Made by a program: the position numbers and the translations under genes. This document shows positions 1 to 7,145 of a stretch of DNA of 12,103 nt, in pieces; position 1 is the stretch's first letter; the number at the start of each line of letters is the position of its first letter. The stretch spans positions 1 to 12,103 of the forward strand of contig CALMMO010000415.1 of NCBI GenBank assembly GCA_937868455.1, read 5' to 3'. Source of the stretch: an uncultured Marmoricola sp. (GTDB lineage: Bacteria; Actinomycetota; Actinomycetes; Propionibacteriales; Nocardioidaceae). The notes under the pieces are model-generated. The model was not told where the DNA came from, ran no database searches, and was given only the letters and a program-made list of their open reading frames with translations.

Positions 1-1
1 G

Positions 2-1684
2 TACCAGTTGCGCCGCACCCACGTGTTTCCCGATGACGAAGCATCGCTGCGCCGCCTGGGACGCTCACTGGGGTACCTGAAAGACCCCATCGACGAACTC
101 AACAAGCAATGGCGCCACCATCGCCAAGAGGTGCGCAGGCTGCACGAGAAGTTGTTCTATCGGCCCTTGCTGGCTGCGGTGGCCCGAATCCCTGGGCAGG
201 ACGTGCGACTGACCCCCGATGCGGCCAAACAACGGCTCAGCGCGTTGGGCTACCTCGATCCGGCCGATGCGCTGCGACACCTTGAGGCGCTCACCGGAGG
301 CGTTTCGCGCACGGCAGCGATCCAACGCACGCTGCTCCCGGTGATGCTGGAGTGGTTCGCGGATGCTCCTGACCCCGATGCCGGGTTATTTAGGTTCCGA
401 CGAATCTCTGAGGCGCTAGGCCGCACCCCTTGGTACCTCTCCATGCTGCGCGACGAAGGTCGCACTGCTCAGCGTCTGGCACAGGTGTTGGCCACCAGCA
501 GGTTTAGCACCGACTTGATGCAACGAGAGCCCGAAGGCGTGCGGGTGCTGGGCAGTTCAGACGAGTGGCACCCGATGGGTCGCGACGCGATCCAAGCCGA
601 GATGGAGGCCGCTCGGACGCGTCGTACCACTGCGGCCGAGGAGATCTTGGCGGTGCGGGGCATCCGGCGACGTGAATTGCTGCGCATCAGCGTGGCCGAC
701 TTAACTGAGGATCTCAGCGTCGTCGATGTTGGCACCGGGCTTACGGATCTGACGAGTGCGACATTGGAGTCGGCGCTTCGGGTAGCGATCCACGTGGTGG
801 AGGCCGATCGCAAAGCGGCGCTGCCCACCCAGATGGCACTGGTGGCAATGGGGCGCTATGGCGGCGGAGAACTGGGCTATGATGCGGATGTGATGTTCGT
901 CCACGACCCGCACCCTGATGCCGATCCCCAATTGGCCACGTCGATGGCAACCGCAGTGGCTAACGAGGTACGACGCCTCCTCGCCATGCCCGCCACCGAT
1001 CCAGCACTCGAAGTGGATGCGGACCTGCGACCTGAGGGCAGGCAGGGCCCCCTGGTGCGCACCATCGCCTCCTATGGCGCCTACTACGCCAAGTGGTCGG
1101 CCGTGTGGGAAGCCCAGGCGCTGCTGCGTGCGGACGCCTGTGTGGGTGATCTGGACCTGCGCGAGCGATTCCATGCCCTCATCGAGCCGTTGCGTTACCC
1201 GAGCAAGGGGCTCAGCGAGCACGACCTCACCGAGATTCGCCGGATCAAGGCACGTGTGGACGCTGAGCGACTGCCTCGCGGCGCTGATCCAGCCACCCAC
1301 TTCAAGCTAGGCCGCGGCGGGTTGGCCGACATCGAATGGTGCGTGCAGGTGCTGCAGATGCGCCACGCCCATGCAGTTGAGGGGCTGCGCACCCCTGGAA
1401 CTTTGGTTGCCTTAGATGCCTTGCTCGAAGCCGATCTGATCAGTGCTGATGACAGCACTGCTTTGCGCGAAGCGTGGTTGAGCGCGAGTCGAGCACGCAA
1501 CGCGACGGTGTTGGTGCGCGGTCGCACCAGCGACCAGTTGCCGCGTGATGCTCGCGAACGCGCTGCAGTGGCCATGGTGTTGGGTTACGGGCCCGGGCGC
1601 ACCGAGGAGATGGTCAACGACTACCAGCGGATCGCCCGCCAAGGATTCAAGGTCGTGGATCGGATCTTCTGGGGAGAGGCATAG
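2..1684 (+). CDS. glnE: Bifunctional glutamine synthetase adenylyltransferase/deadenylase, C-terminal part (5' end outside window)
   Basis: GlnE adds and removes AMP on a tyrosine of glutamine synthetase, tuning ammonia assimilation to nitrogen status. The frame is open from base 2, so the gene starts upstream; about 560 residues are present out of roughly 950-1000 in the family. What is visible is the end of the first (deadenylylase) half, starting at the conserved QLRRTHVFPDDE segment. A helical linker follows, then the second nucleotidyltransferase domain with GRYGGGELGY-DAD (851-889), DADLRPEGRQGPLVRT (about 1016-1063) and FKLGRGGLADIEW (about 1301-1340). It ends with the helical C-terminal domain and a TAG stop at 1682-1684. 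The loop before the DxD is two residues shorter than the E. coli and actinobacterial versions I remember (Y-x-S-D-x-D), which is reported as a finding. The next gene, recO, is convergent. The family call is firm. Confidence 0.96.
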   Translation, partial: YQLRRTHVFPDDEASLRRLGRSLGYLKDPIDELNKQWRHHRQEVRRLHEKLFYRPLLAAVARIPGQDVRLTPDAAKQRLSALGYLDPADALRHLEALTGGVSRTAAIQRTLLPVMLEWFADAPDPDAGLFRFRRISEALGRTPWYLSMLRDEGRTAQRLAQVLATSRFSTDLMQREPEGVRVLGSSDEWHPMGRDAIQAEMEAARTRRTTAAEEILAVRGIRRRELLRISVADLTEDLSVVDVGTGLTDLTSATLESALRVAIHVVEADRKAALPTQMALVAMGRYGGGELGYDADVMFVHDPHPDADPQLATSMATAVANEVRRLLAMPATDPALEVDADLRPEGRQGPLVRTIASYGAYYAKWSAVWEAQALLRADACVGDLDLRERFHALIEPLRYPSKGLSEHDLTEIRRIKARVDAERLPRGADPATHFKLGRGGLADIEWCVQVLQMRHAHAVEGLRTPGTLVALDALLEADLISADDSTALREAWLSASRARNATVLVRGRTSDQLPRDARERAAVAMVLGYGPGRTEEMVNDYQRIARQGFKVVDRIFWGEA

Positions 1685-1687
1685 CCA

Positions 1688-1705
1688 GTCCCTTCAGGAG
1701 GGGAC
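1688..1705. terminator. Possible bidirectional hairpin between convergent glnE and recO
   Basis: GTCCCTT and AGGGGAC form a seven-base-pair stem (one T-G pair) around a CAGG loop, in the 24-bp gap between the glnE stop and the recO stop. It has no T-run on either side, so intrinsic termination is an inference from its position between two convergent genes. An adjacent CGC-TTA-GCG overlaps the recO stop. Confidence 0.4.
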
Positions 1706-1708
1706 CGC

Positions 1709-2440
1709 TTAGCGTGCGACGTACTCCCACGAGCGCAAGCCGCGCTCCAGGTGCCACTGCACGTAGGCAGCAACCAGCGACGCGGCTTCACGCCGTGCTC
1801 GCGGGTCGCTATCTGCCTCAACCACGGCCCAATCGCCACTGAGCAAGGCGCCTAGCAGGCCAACAGTCACGGGGGAGGGGGAAGCGGCCCCTGGGAGTCG
1901 ACAGGTCGTGCACAACATGCCGCCGTGTGCGGGATGAAAGGCCCGATGCGGACCTTCGAGCCCACAGCGGGCACAGGCGTCAAATGACGGGGCGTAGCCA
2001 GCCACCGATAGCGAGCGCAACAAGAACGAATCCATCACATCGGCGGGGCGTCGCTCTCCAGAAGTAATGGCGCGCAACGCACCAACAAGCAACAAGTACT
2101 GCTGAACCGATGGTTCACGCTCCTCAGCCACGAGTCGCTCGGCAGTCTCAAGCATCACTGAAGCAGCGGTGTAGGTGTCGTAGTCAGCGCTGATGGTCGC
2201 CCCGAATGCATCACGTGAGACCGCTTGAGTGATCGTGTCGAGATTGCGCCCCACCGCCAGTTGCAAGTCGACGTGACTAAAGGGCTCGAGCCGGCAGCCA
2301 AACTTGGAGGTGGTACGGCGCACGCCGCGGGCCACGGCCCGCACCACGCCGTGCTCGCGCGTGAGCAAGGTGATGATCCGGTCAGCTTCAGCCAATTTGC
2401 GCGTGCGAAGCACGATCGCTTCATCACGGTAGAGCGGCAT
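1709..2440 (-). CDS. recO: DNA repair protein RecO
   Basis: RecO is the mediator that helps load RecA on SSB-coated single-stranded DNA and anneals strands in the RecFOR recombination pathway, in the cytoplasm. The protein has 243 residues, the usual size. The N-terminal OB-fold begins MPLYRDEAIVLRTRKLAEAD and continues through the REHGVVRAVARGVRR basic strand. A helical domain follows, with a four-cysteine zinc site at C156-x2-C159 and C177-x2-C180. I chose ATG 2440 because homology starts there. The frame stays open upstream to 2578, but that part overlaps the PLD-like gene and has no RecO character. The start has only a weak purine-rich upstream region (GAGAATGGGCGG). It is the last gene of the minus-strand block, 73 bp after the PLD-like gene. 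In many actinobacteria recO lies directly next to uppS; here a gene separates them. Confidence 0.95.
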   Translation of the reverse strand: MPLYRDEAIVLRTRKLAEADRIITLLTREHGVVRAVARGVRRTTSKFGCRLEPFSHVDLQLAVGRNLDTITQAVSRDAFGATISADYDTYTAASVMLETAERLVAEEREPSVQQYLLLVGALRAITSGERRPADVMDSFLLRSLSVAGYAPSFDACARCGLEGPHRAFHPAHGGMLCTTCRLPGAASPSPVTVGLLGALLSGDWAVVEADSDPRARREAASLVAAYVQWHLERGLRSWEYVAR

Positions 2441-2513
2441 CCGCCCATTCTCGCCGCTAGATGGCCCTGCGACGCGGTGAACGCGCCGTGTAGCCAACCT
2501 CCCGATCGGGGTT

Positions 2514-4118
2514 CTAGGAGAACGGCTTGGGCAACTGGGCCTGGGGGGCGTTCCACACTCGCTGGAAGTTTTGTGCATAGTCGGAGTAGACCCGCGATCC
2601 GTTGAGTCGGATCACGATTTCGTCGTTGCTGAAGCCAAACGCAGTGAAGTTCATCGACCCGGTCCACACCAGTTTCGTCTGGGTGTCGGCGTAGTTGCCG
2701 CTGATTGCGACGTACTTGCTGTGGTCGTAGTACAACTGATCGCCGTGCTGGTTTGACTTGTAAACAACCCGCATAGGTACCGGGCCGCGCTTGCCCTTGT
2801 GGCGCAGCGCTTGGCGAACCAGATTGTTCGTCAAGCCGACCACAATCTTGACGTCACAACCCTGATCCCACTTCTTGCGAACCAAGCGAGCTAGGGCAAT
2901 TCCTCGGTCGTCGAACCAGGAATACATCGAAATCCTGACGACGGTCTTGTTGACACCTTCACAGCGAATCTGGTTCAGCACGGGAGTCATCGGATCGTTC
3001 TTGACTGATCCACGCGGATTGGGAAAGAGCATTCCGGACAGTTGTGAGGTGTGGAAGCGCTGGAACTCCTGCTTAACGGGATGATCAGGGGCCATCGAGG
3101 AGAAGATTCGCGAGAATCGGTCGTAGGTTGACTTGCCGATCACCGAATCAATGTGGTTCCACTGACCCTGAAAGGCGAACCTGGTCAGGTTGGCTGAACC
3201 AAACATCGTGACCCAGCGCTGGTGCCCGACGTGGGAGAACAGGTACATCTTCGTGTGCATCGTTCCGCTGGCCCCGCGGCACGAGCGCACGCAGGCGCGC
3301 GCCCACGTGCTCTTGTGCGCGCCGCGACCTGGTGAGCCCAAAGCGTGCTTGAGTCGTGCCCACGACCGTGATTCGTCATTCTTGGGTGTGGTTGCCACGA
3401 GCACACGAACACTGACCCCCCGCTTTGCCGCGGCAATCAAGGCGTTCTCGATGGCGGCGTCGGCAAAGGCGTAGGTCGCGATGCGAATGCTGGATCCGCG
3501 TGGTGAGTGCTCGATAGCACTGAGTACGGCGTACCTAATCGCGGTGCGCGCCTGGGCGGTATCGGCCTTGGGATAGCTAAATTCACTGAACGGATTGGGG
3601 CTCCACACCGGTTTCGGGCAAGGCATTCCCGCCAATTTGCGACGGGCCACCACGGCTGCCTTGTTGGCCTGCGCCAAACGTTCTTTGGCGTGCCCGGCGT
3701 TTGTCTGGAGCCTCTTGAGGGTGTCAGCGGCCTTGTTTGCCACTATGGCTTTGTTCAGCGCAATTTTGCGTAACCGCTGACGCACTTTGGGTCGATGCTC
3801 ACGAAGCATGGCGGCCTTGGCTTTGCGGGCCTCGGTGGTCAGTTTCACGAGAGTGGTCTGTTGCGCTTTGACTCGGTCGGCCGCGGCCTCAACCGCGCTC
3901 TTTGCGCGACGCGCCATTGCCGAGGTGGACTTTACGGCCGCGACCAAGGGCCGCTGGTTGACCAGACAGCGGTGCCATGCCCGGTTAGCTGCGCGCAAAC
4001 CGGCCACATCGCCGGGATCTTTGGCGAATGTTGGTGCCATGAAACCGACGGCCAACACAACAGCACACAGTCCAGTGCTGGTGAGTCGCCACCACTGGTG
4101 GGCAGGCCATCGGGACAC
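2514..4118 (-). CDS. Secreted phospholipase-D-like (two HKD-type motifs) protein with basic coiled-coil N-terminal region
   Basis: The 534-residue product starts at GTG 4118, preceded by AGGAG at a good distance. Residues 1-32 look like a Sec signal peptide (Arg, then a hydrophobic run, ending APTFA). Residues about 40-165 are Ala/Lys/Arg-rich and helical, probably a very basic coiled coil. Two PLD repeats follow. The first has H288-T-K290, then G307-S308-x-N310. The second has H466-S-K468, then G487-S488-x-N490. These are the catalytic His/Lys and GSxN elements of the PLD superfamily. The Asp normally five residues after Lys is Ser in both (S295, S473). The mature part has six cysteines (51, 167, 276, 280, 386, 421), consistent with an exported disulfide-bonded protein. 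The substrate is unknown: phospholipid, nucleic acid or wall polymer are all possible. It lies between uppS and recO, with 80-bp and 73-bp gaps. Confidence 0.85.
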   Translation of the reverse strand: MSRWPAHQWWRLTSTGLCAVVLAVGFMAPTFAKDPGDVAGLRAANRAWHRCLVNQRPLVAAVKSTSAMARRAKSAVEAAADRVKAQQTTLVKLTTEARKAKAAMLREHRPKVRQRLRKIALNKAIVANKAADTLKRLQTNAGHAKERLAQANKAAVVARRKLAGMPCPKPVWSPNPFSEFSYPKADTAQARTAIRYAVLSAIEHSPRGSSIRIATYAFADAAIENALIAAAKRGVSVRVLVATTPKNDESRSWARLKHALGSPGRGAHKSTWARACVRSCRGASGTMHTKMYLFSHVGHQRWVTMFGSANLTRFAFQGQWNHIDSVIGKSTYDRFSRIFSSMAPDHPVKQEFQRFHTSQLSGMLFPNPRGSVKNDPMTPVLNQIRCEGVNKTVVRISMYSWFDDRGIALARLVRKKWDQGCDVKIVVGLTNNLVRQALRHKGKRGPVPMRVVYKSNQHGDQLYYDHSKYVAISGNYADTQTKLVWTGSMNFTAFGFSNDEIVIRLNGSRVYSDYAQNFQRVWNAPQAQLPKPFS

Positions 4119-4153
4119 ATCAACTCCTGAGGATCGCGAGTGTTACCTCTGGG

Positions 4154-4183
4154 ACCCTAGTGGCCGATGTGACTGATGTGACT
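4154..4183 (-). promoter_or_regulatory. Candidate promoter and 9-bp tandem direct repeat upstream of the PLD-like gene
   Basis: GATGTGACT occurs twice in tandem (4166-4174 and 4175-4183; AGTCACATC on the minus strand). On the minus strand, GTCACA (4177-4182) lies 17 bp before TAGGGT (4154-4159), which fits a -35/-10 pair for the PLD-like gene, with transcription starting near 4147. The -35 falls inside one repeat copy, so the repeats could be an operator. This is inference from spacing and consensus only. Confidence 0.33.
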
Positions 4184-4198
4184 GCGACTTGCCGAAGC

Positions 4199-4954
4199 TT
4201 ATGCGGATCCGTATCGACGATCTCGCTCGGCGTAGGTCGTAATCGCCTGCCACAGGTGGCGCCGATCGACATCGGGCCACAACACATCGGTGAACACCAT
4301 TTCTGAGTACGCCGCCTGCCAGAGCACGAAGTTCGAAAGCCGTTGCTCTCCCGACGTACGCCAGATCATGTCGGCGTCTGGAAGTTCTGGGACGTAGAGG
4401 TATCGAGCGAATGTTGCTTCGGTGATCCGATTGGGGTTGAGCTTTCCTGCGGCTGCATCAGCGGCCATGCGTGAGGCAGCATCAGTGAGTTCGGCTCGTC
4501 CGCCATAGTTCACACACATGGTCAACGTAAGGACATCGTTATTGCGAGTCAGGTCTTCAGCAACCTGAAGTTCCTTGATCACCGATCGCCATAGCCGCGG
4601 TGTGCGTCCAGCCCACCGAACCCGCACACCGAGTTCGTTCATCTCATCGCGGCGTCGTCGGATGACATCGCGGTTGAAGCCCATCAAGAACTTCACCTCG
4701 GCCGGTGAGCGACTCCAGTTCTCTGTAGAGAAGGCATAGGCCGAGATCGCCTTGACCCCGATCTCGATAGCGCCCTCAACGACATCAAAAAGCGAGTGCT
4801 CGCCGCGTTCGTGACCAGCAGTCCGCGGTAATCCCCGCTCCTTTGCCCAGCGGCCGTTGCCGTCCATCACGATGGCGACGTGCTGAGGGACAAGAGCAGC
4901 CGGAAGCTGAGGGGGCTGTGCTCCTGAGGGATGTGGTGATGGCAATCGGGGCAC
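4199..4954 (-). CDS. uppS: Polyprenyl (undecaprenyl/decaprenyl) diphosphate synthase, cis-prenyltransferase
   Basis: This enzyme condenses isopentenyl diphosphate in cis onto an allylic primer to make the lipid carrier for peptidoglycan and other wall polymers. The 251-residue sequence contains all family signatures. HVAIVMDGNGRWAKERG is at 25-41, with catalytic D31 and the diphosphate-binding GNGR. YAFSTENWSRSP carries the Asn-Trp pair, and RTSGEQRLSNFLLW-like RTSGEQRLSNF binds the homoallylic substrate. The C-terminus is the usual RDRRYG type. Start GTG 4954 has AGGAG six bases upstream. A proline-rich leader of about 23 residues precedes the core, as in many actinobacterial homologues. Chain length of the product (C50 or C55) cannot be read from the sequence. 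It begins 31 bp after the zur stop on the same strand, so it may be the fifth gene of the zinc operon. Confidence 0.96.
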   Translation of the reverse strand: MPRLPSPHPSGAQPPQLPAALVPQHVAIVMDGNGRWAKERGLPRTAGHERGEHSLFDVVEGAIEIGVKAISAYAFSTENWSRSPAEVKFLMGFNRDVIRRRRDEMNELGVRVRWAGRTPRLWRSVIKELQVAEDLTRNNDVLTLTMCVNYGGRAELTDAASRMAADAAAGKLNPNRITEATFARYLYVPELPDADMIWRTSGEQRLSNFVLWQAAYSEMVFTDVLWPDVDRRHLWQAITTYAERDRRYGSA

Positions 4955-4985
4955 GGGCTTCTCCTACGAAAAAGGCGGTTGGTTT

Positions 4986-5384
4986 TCAGCACTCAGGGCA
5001 GGTTCCGAAGATCTCCAGCGTGTGGGACACAGATGAATAACCGTGTCGAGTAGCCATGGCGTTAGTCCAAGTCTCCACAGCAGGGCCTTCGATTTCGACC
5101 GTCGCGCCGCAACTTCGACAGACCAAGTGATGGTGATGGGTCTGTGAGCAGCGTCGATAGACCGATTCGCCGCTCTCATGGCGCAACATATCGATCTGAC
5201 CTGAATCGGCGAGTGTCTGCAAGGTTCGGTAGACCGTGGAGAGTCCGACCGCATGGCCTTGAGTCCGAAGCCGATCGTGAATCTCCTGGGCGCTGCGAAA
5301 GTCGTCGATGGTTTCGAGTAATTCTGCGATTGCCCGGCGCTGACGGGTTGGGCGAATCTCGGTCGTCGGCTCAGTGCTCGTCAT
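4986..5384 (-). CDS. zur: Zinc uptake regulator Zur (Fur family)
   Basis: Zur is a dimeric zinc-sensing repressor that shuts off zinc uptake when zinc is sufficient. The product has 132 residues. A winged helix (about 10-65, RPTRQRRAIAELL and GLSTVYRTLQTLADSG as recognition region) is followed by the dimerisation domain. The structural zinc site is C89-x2-C92 plus C129-x2-C132. The regulatory site is D65, C79, H84 and H86; their spacing matches what I recall for the M. tuberculosis Zur ligands (D62, C76, H81, H83). That supports Zur rather than Fur, as do the znu genes next to it. ATG 5384 lies within the end of znuB (14-base overlap), with GAGGG five bases upstream, so translation is probably coupled. 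The frame is open upstream to 5600, but that is the znuB His-tail region read in another frame. Confidence 0.95.
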   Translation of the reverse strand: MTSTEPTTEIRPTRQRRAIAELLETIDDFRSAQEIHDRLRTQGHAVGLSTVYRTLQTLADSGQIDMLRHESGESVYRRCSQTHHHHLVCRSCGATVEIEGPAVETWTNAMATRHGYSSVSHTLEIFGTCPEC

Positions 5385-6366
5385 AGTGTCCCTCGTGTAC
5401 GGCGTGACGATGGCCATCGTGCACGTAATCGATGTGGTCACCGTGGGCCACAGCGAGGTGCCCACATGTTTCGCCGTGAACATGATCGGCGTGGTCGTTG
5501 CTGTGATCGTGATGCTCGACAGGCTCGATGAGTGGTTGGAAAGGCAGGCGTGCCCGCGCACGGCGAGCTCGCACCACGCCAACAGGCGTTGCGGCCACAA
5601 ACGCAGCTAGACACAGCAACACGATCATCGCTCCTGGTGGCACGTCGCCGATCAGCGCCGAAAGTGCCACACCGCTCACGGCAGCTGCCGCACCGATCGC
5701 CATGCCGGTGAGCATGGTGGTGCGAAACCCCTTGGTGAACTGTTGGGCGGTGGCCACCGGAATGACCATCAGTGCGCTGACGAGCAAGAGGCCGACGGTG
5801 CGCATGGCCACCGTGACCGTAATCGCAGCCATCACGGCAATCAGTGCGCCGTACAACCTGACAGGGATGCCAGTCGTGCGGGCGTAGTCCTCGTCGTGAG
5901 AGACCGCGAAGAGTTGAGGTAAAAGGAGCACCGACACTGCAATGACGACCGCGGCCAACACTGCTGTGACCACCAAATCGGTGAGCGTCAGCGTCAGGAT
6001 GGAGCCAAACAAATAGCGCTGCAGTGACGCAGTGCCGTTGCCGGCTCGCGATGCCACAACTAGACCCGCGGCAATTCCGCCGTAGAAGAGTAGGGCCAAG
6101 GCCACGTCGCCACTGGCCTTGCCAGCAACTCGGATGATCTCGATGGTCAGCGCGCCGACAACCGCCACAATGATCGCGATCAGGGTGGGGGATTGGCCTG
6201 TGAGAAGCCCTAAGGCGACACCGGTCACCGCTATATGTCCGATCCCATCGCCCATGAGAGACATGCGTCGTTGCACTAGATACGTGCCGACAGTGGGGGC
6301 GGCGATGCCGGTGATCAACGCTGCGGCGAGCGCGAGTTGGACGAAGGGCAGCGTGAAGGCGCTCAC
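5371..6366 (-). CDS. znuB: Zinc ABC transporter permease ZnuB with His-rich C-terminal tail
   Basis: ZnuB is the membrane subunit (ABC-3 family) that passes zinc from ZnuA into the cytoplasm, driven by ZnuC. The 331-residue protein has about eight to nine hydrophobic segments up to residue about 268. It includes the family-typical RRMSLMGDGIGHIAVTGVALG, ALLFYGGIAAG and AMRTVGLLLVSALMVIPVATA stretches. Residues 285-331 are an extra tail with 15 His in 47 residues, one Cys and many Asp/Glu, of the form CGHxAVxHGDHxDYxHDGHRHxxHxxHxDEH. This looks like a metal-binding module. Start GTG 6366 overlaps the znuC stop (GTGA), with GGAGG six bases upstream. The end of the tail coding region overlaps the zur start. 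The function of the tail is inferred. Confidence 0.95.
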   Translation of the reverse strand: MSAFTLPFVQLALAAALITGIAAPTVGTYLVQRRMSLMGDGIGHIAVTGVALGLLTGQSPTLIAIIVAVVGALTIEIIRVAGKASGDVALALLFYGGIAAGLVVASRAGNGTASLQRYLFGSILTLTLTDLVVTAVLAAVVIAVSVLLLPQLFAVSHDEDYARTTGIPVRLYGALIAVMAAITVTVAMRTVGLLLVSALMVIPVATAQQFTKGFRTTMLTGMAIGAAAAVSGVALSALIGDVPPGAMIVLLCLAAFVAATPVGVVRARRARARLPFQPLIEPVEHHDHSNDHADHVHGETCGHLAVAHGDHIDYVHDGHRHAVHEGHYDEH

Positions 6367-7145
6367 GTGGTGCCTCCGCGTTCCAGTGGTGAGCGGTCTA
6401 GAGGAGCGCTCAGTGGTGGCACGTGGGAGACGAGATCCGCCTGGGCATGGTGGTGATGGGCCCCGTGGCTATGGGCTAAAGGGACGCCATCTTGGGTGAT
6501 CTTGCCGTCGTGGATGACAACGGTGCGATCGACAAGGGGAGCCATCGGACCAAGTTCGTGAAGCACGACAAGCACAGTGGCGCCCAGTGAGACCAGCACC
6601 TCCAACGTCGAAGCCAGGGCCTCTTGGTTGGCAGTGTCAACACCGGCATTGGGTTCATCGAGAACAAAGAGCTCAGGCTCGGCTGCCAGGGCACGAGCGA
6701 TCAACGCTCGCTGTTGTTGCCCGCCCGAAAGCGTGTCAAATGGATCGTGGGCGCGCTCGGTCAAATCCACCGACTTGAGGGAGCCAGAGATGGCGCTACG
6801 ACCACGGCTCCCTAGCGGCGCGAAGATCCTGCGCCGCGAAAGTCGACCGGAGGCCACTACCTCCCAGACAGTCGCTGGGACCCCAGATGCCGCTGCGCTT
6901 CGCTGGGGCACGTAGCCAACGCGATGCCATTGGTGAAACTGCCCCAGCGGGGTGTCAAACAACCTCACTTCGCCGCTCGTGGCGGCTCGCAAGCCCAGGA
7001 TCATCTTGACCAACGTGGATTTCCCTGAGCCGTTTTCGCCCAGAAGTGCAACCACCTCGCCGCGATCGACGCGCAGGTTAACGCGCTGTAGGAGAGGCCG
7101 GCCGGAAGCGACTAGACCGGCATCACGCACCTCGATGATGTTCAT
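6363..7145 (-). CDS. znuC: Zinc ABC transporter ATP-binding protein ZnuC
   Basis: ZnuC is the cytoplasmic ATPase of the ZnuABC importer. The 260-residue sequence has the ABC motifs in order. Walker A GENGSGKST is at 36-44, the Q-loop glutamine at 81, signature LSGGQ at 139-143, Walker B LFVLDEP at 159-165 and the switch histidine H196. After the ATPase core comes a C-terminal tail with HSHGAHHHH at 225-233, another possible zinc-binding patch. ATG 7145 overlaps the znuA stop (ATGA) and its own stop overlaps the znuB start, so the three genes are translationally coupled. Neighbours and the His-rich tail favour zinc over manganese as the substrate. Confidence 0.95.
   Translation of the reverse strand: MNIIEVRDAGLVASGRPLLQRVNLRVDRGEVVALLGENGSGKSTLVKMILGLRAATSGEVRLFDTPLGQFHQWHRVGYVPQRSAAASGVPATVWEVVASGRLSRRRIFAPLGSRGRSAISGSLKSVDLTERAHDPFDTLSGGQQQRALIARALAAEPELFVLDEPNAGVDTANQEALASTLEVLVSLGATVLVVLHELGPMAPLVDRTVVIHDGKITQDGVPLAHSHGAHHHHAQADLVSHVPPLSAPLDRSPLERGGTT

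Noticed and set aside
701..1300. 199-codon open frame antisense to glnE
   Set aside because: It has low-complexity Gly/His/Arg composition with no recognisable domain, and it lies opposite a well-conserved domain; it is a shadow of G+C-rich coding sequence.
2498..2513. CCCGATCGGG palindrome between the PLD-like gene and recO as a terminator
   Set aside because: A perfect 10-bp palindrome has no loop, the flanks do not pair well and no T-run follows; chance occurrence is likely.
2441..2578. N-terminal extension of recO by 46 codons
   Set aside because: The extension overlaps the PLD-like gene and lacks RecO similarity; ATG 2440 starts the conserved OB-fold.
5385..5600. Upstream extension of zur by 72 codons
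   Set aside because: This is the alternative frame of the znuB His-rich tail; ATG 5384 has a ribosome site and begins Zur similarity.
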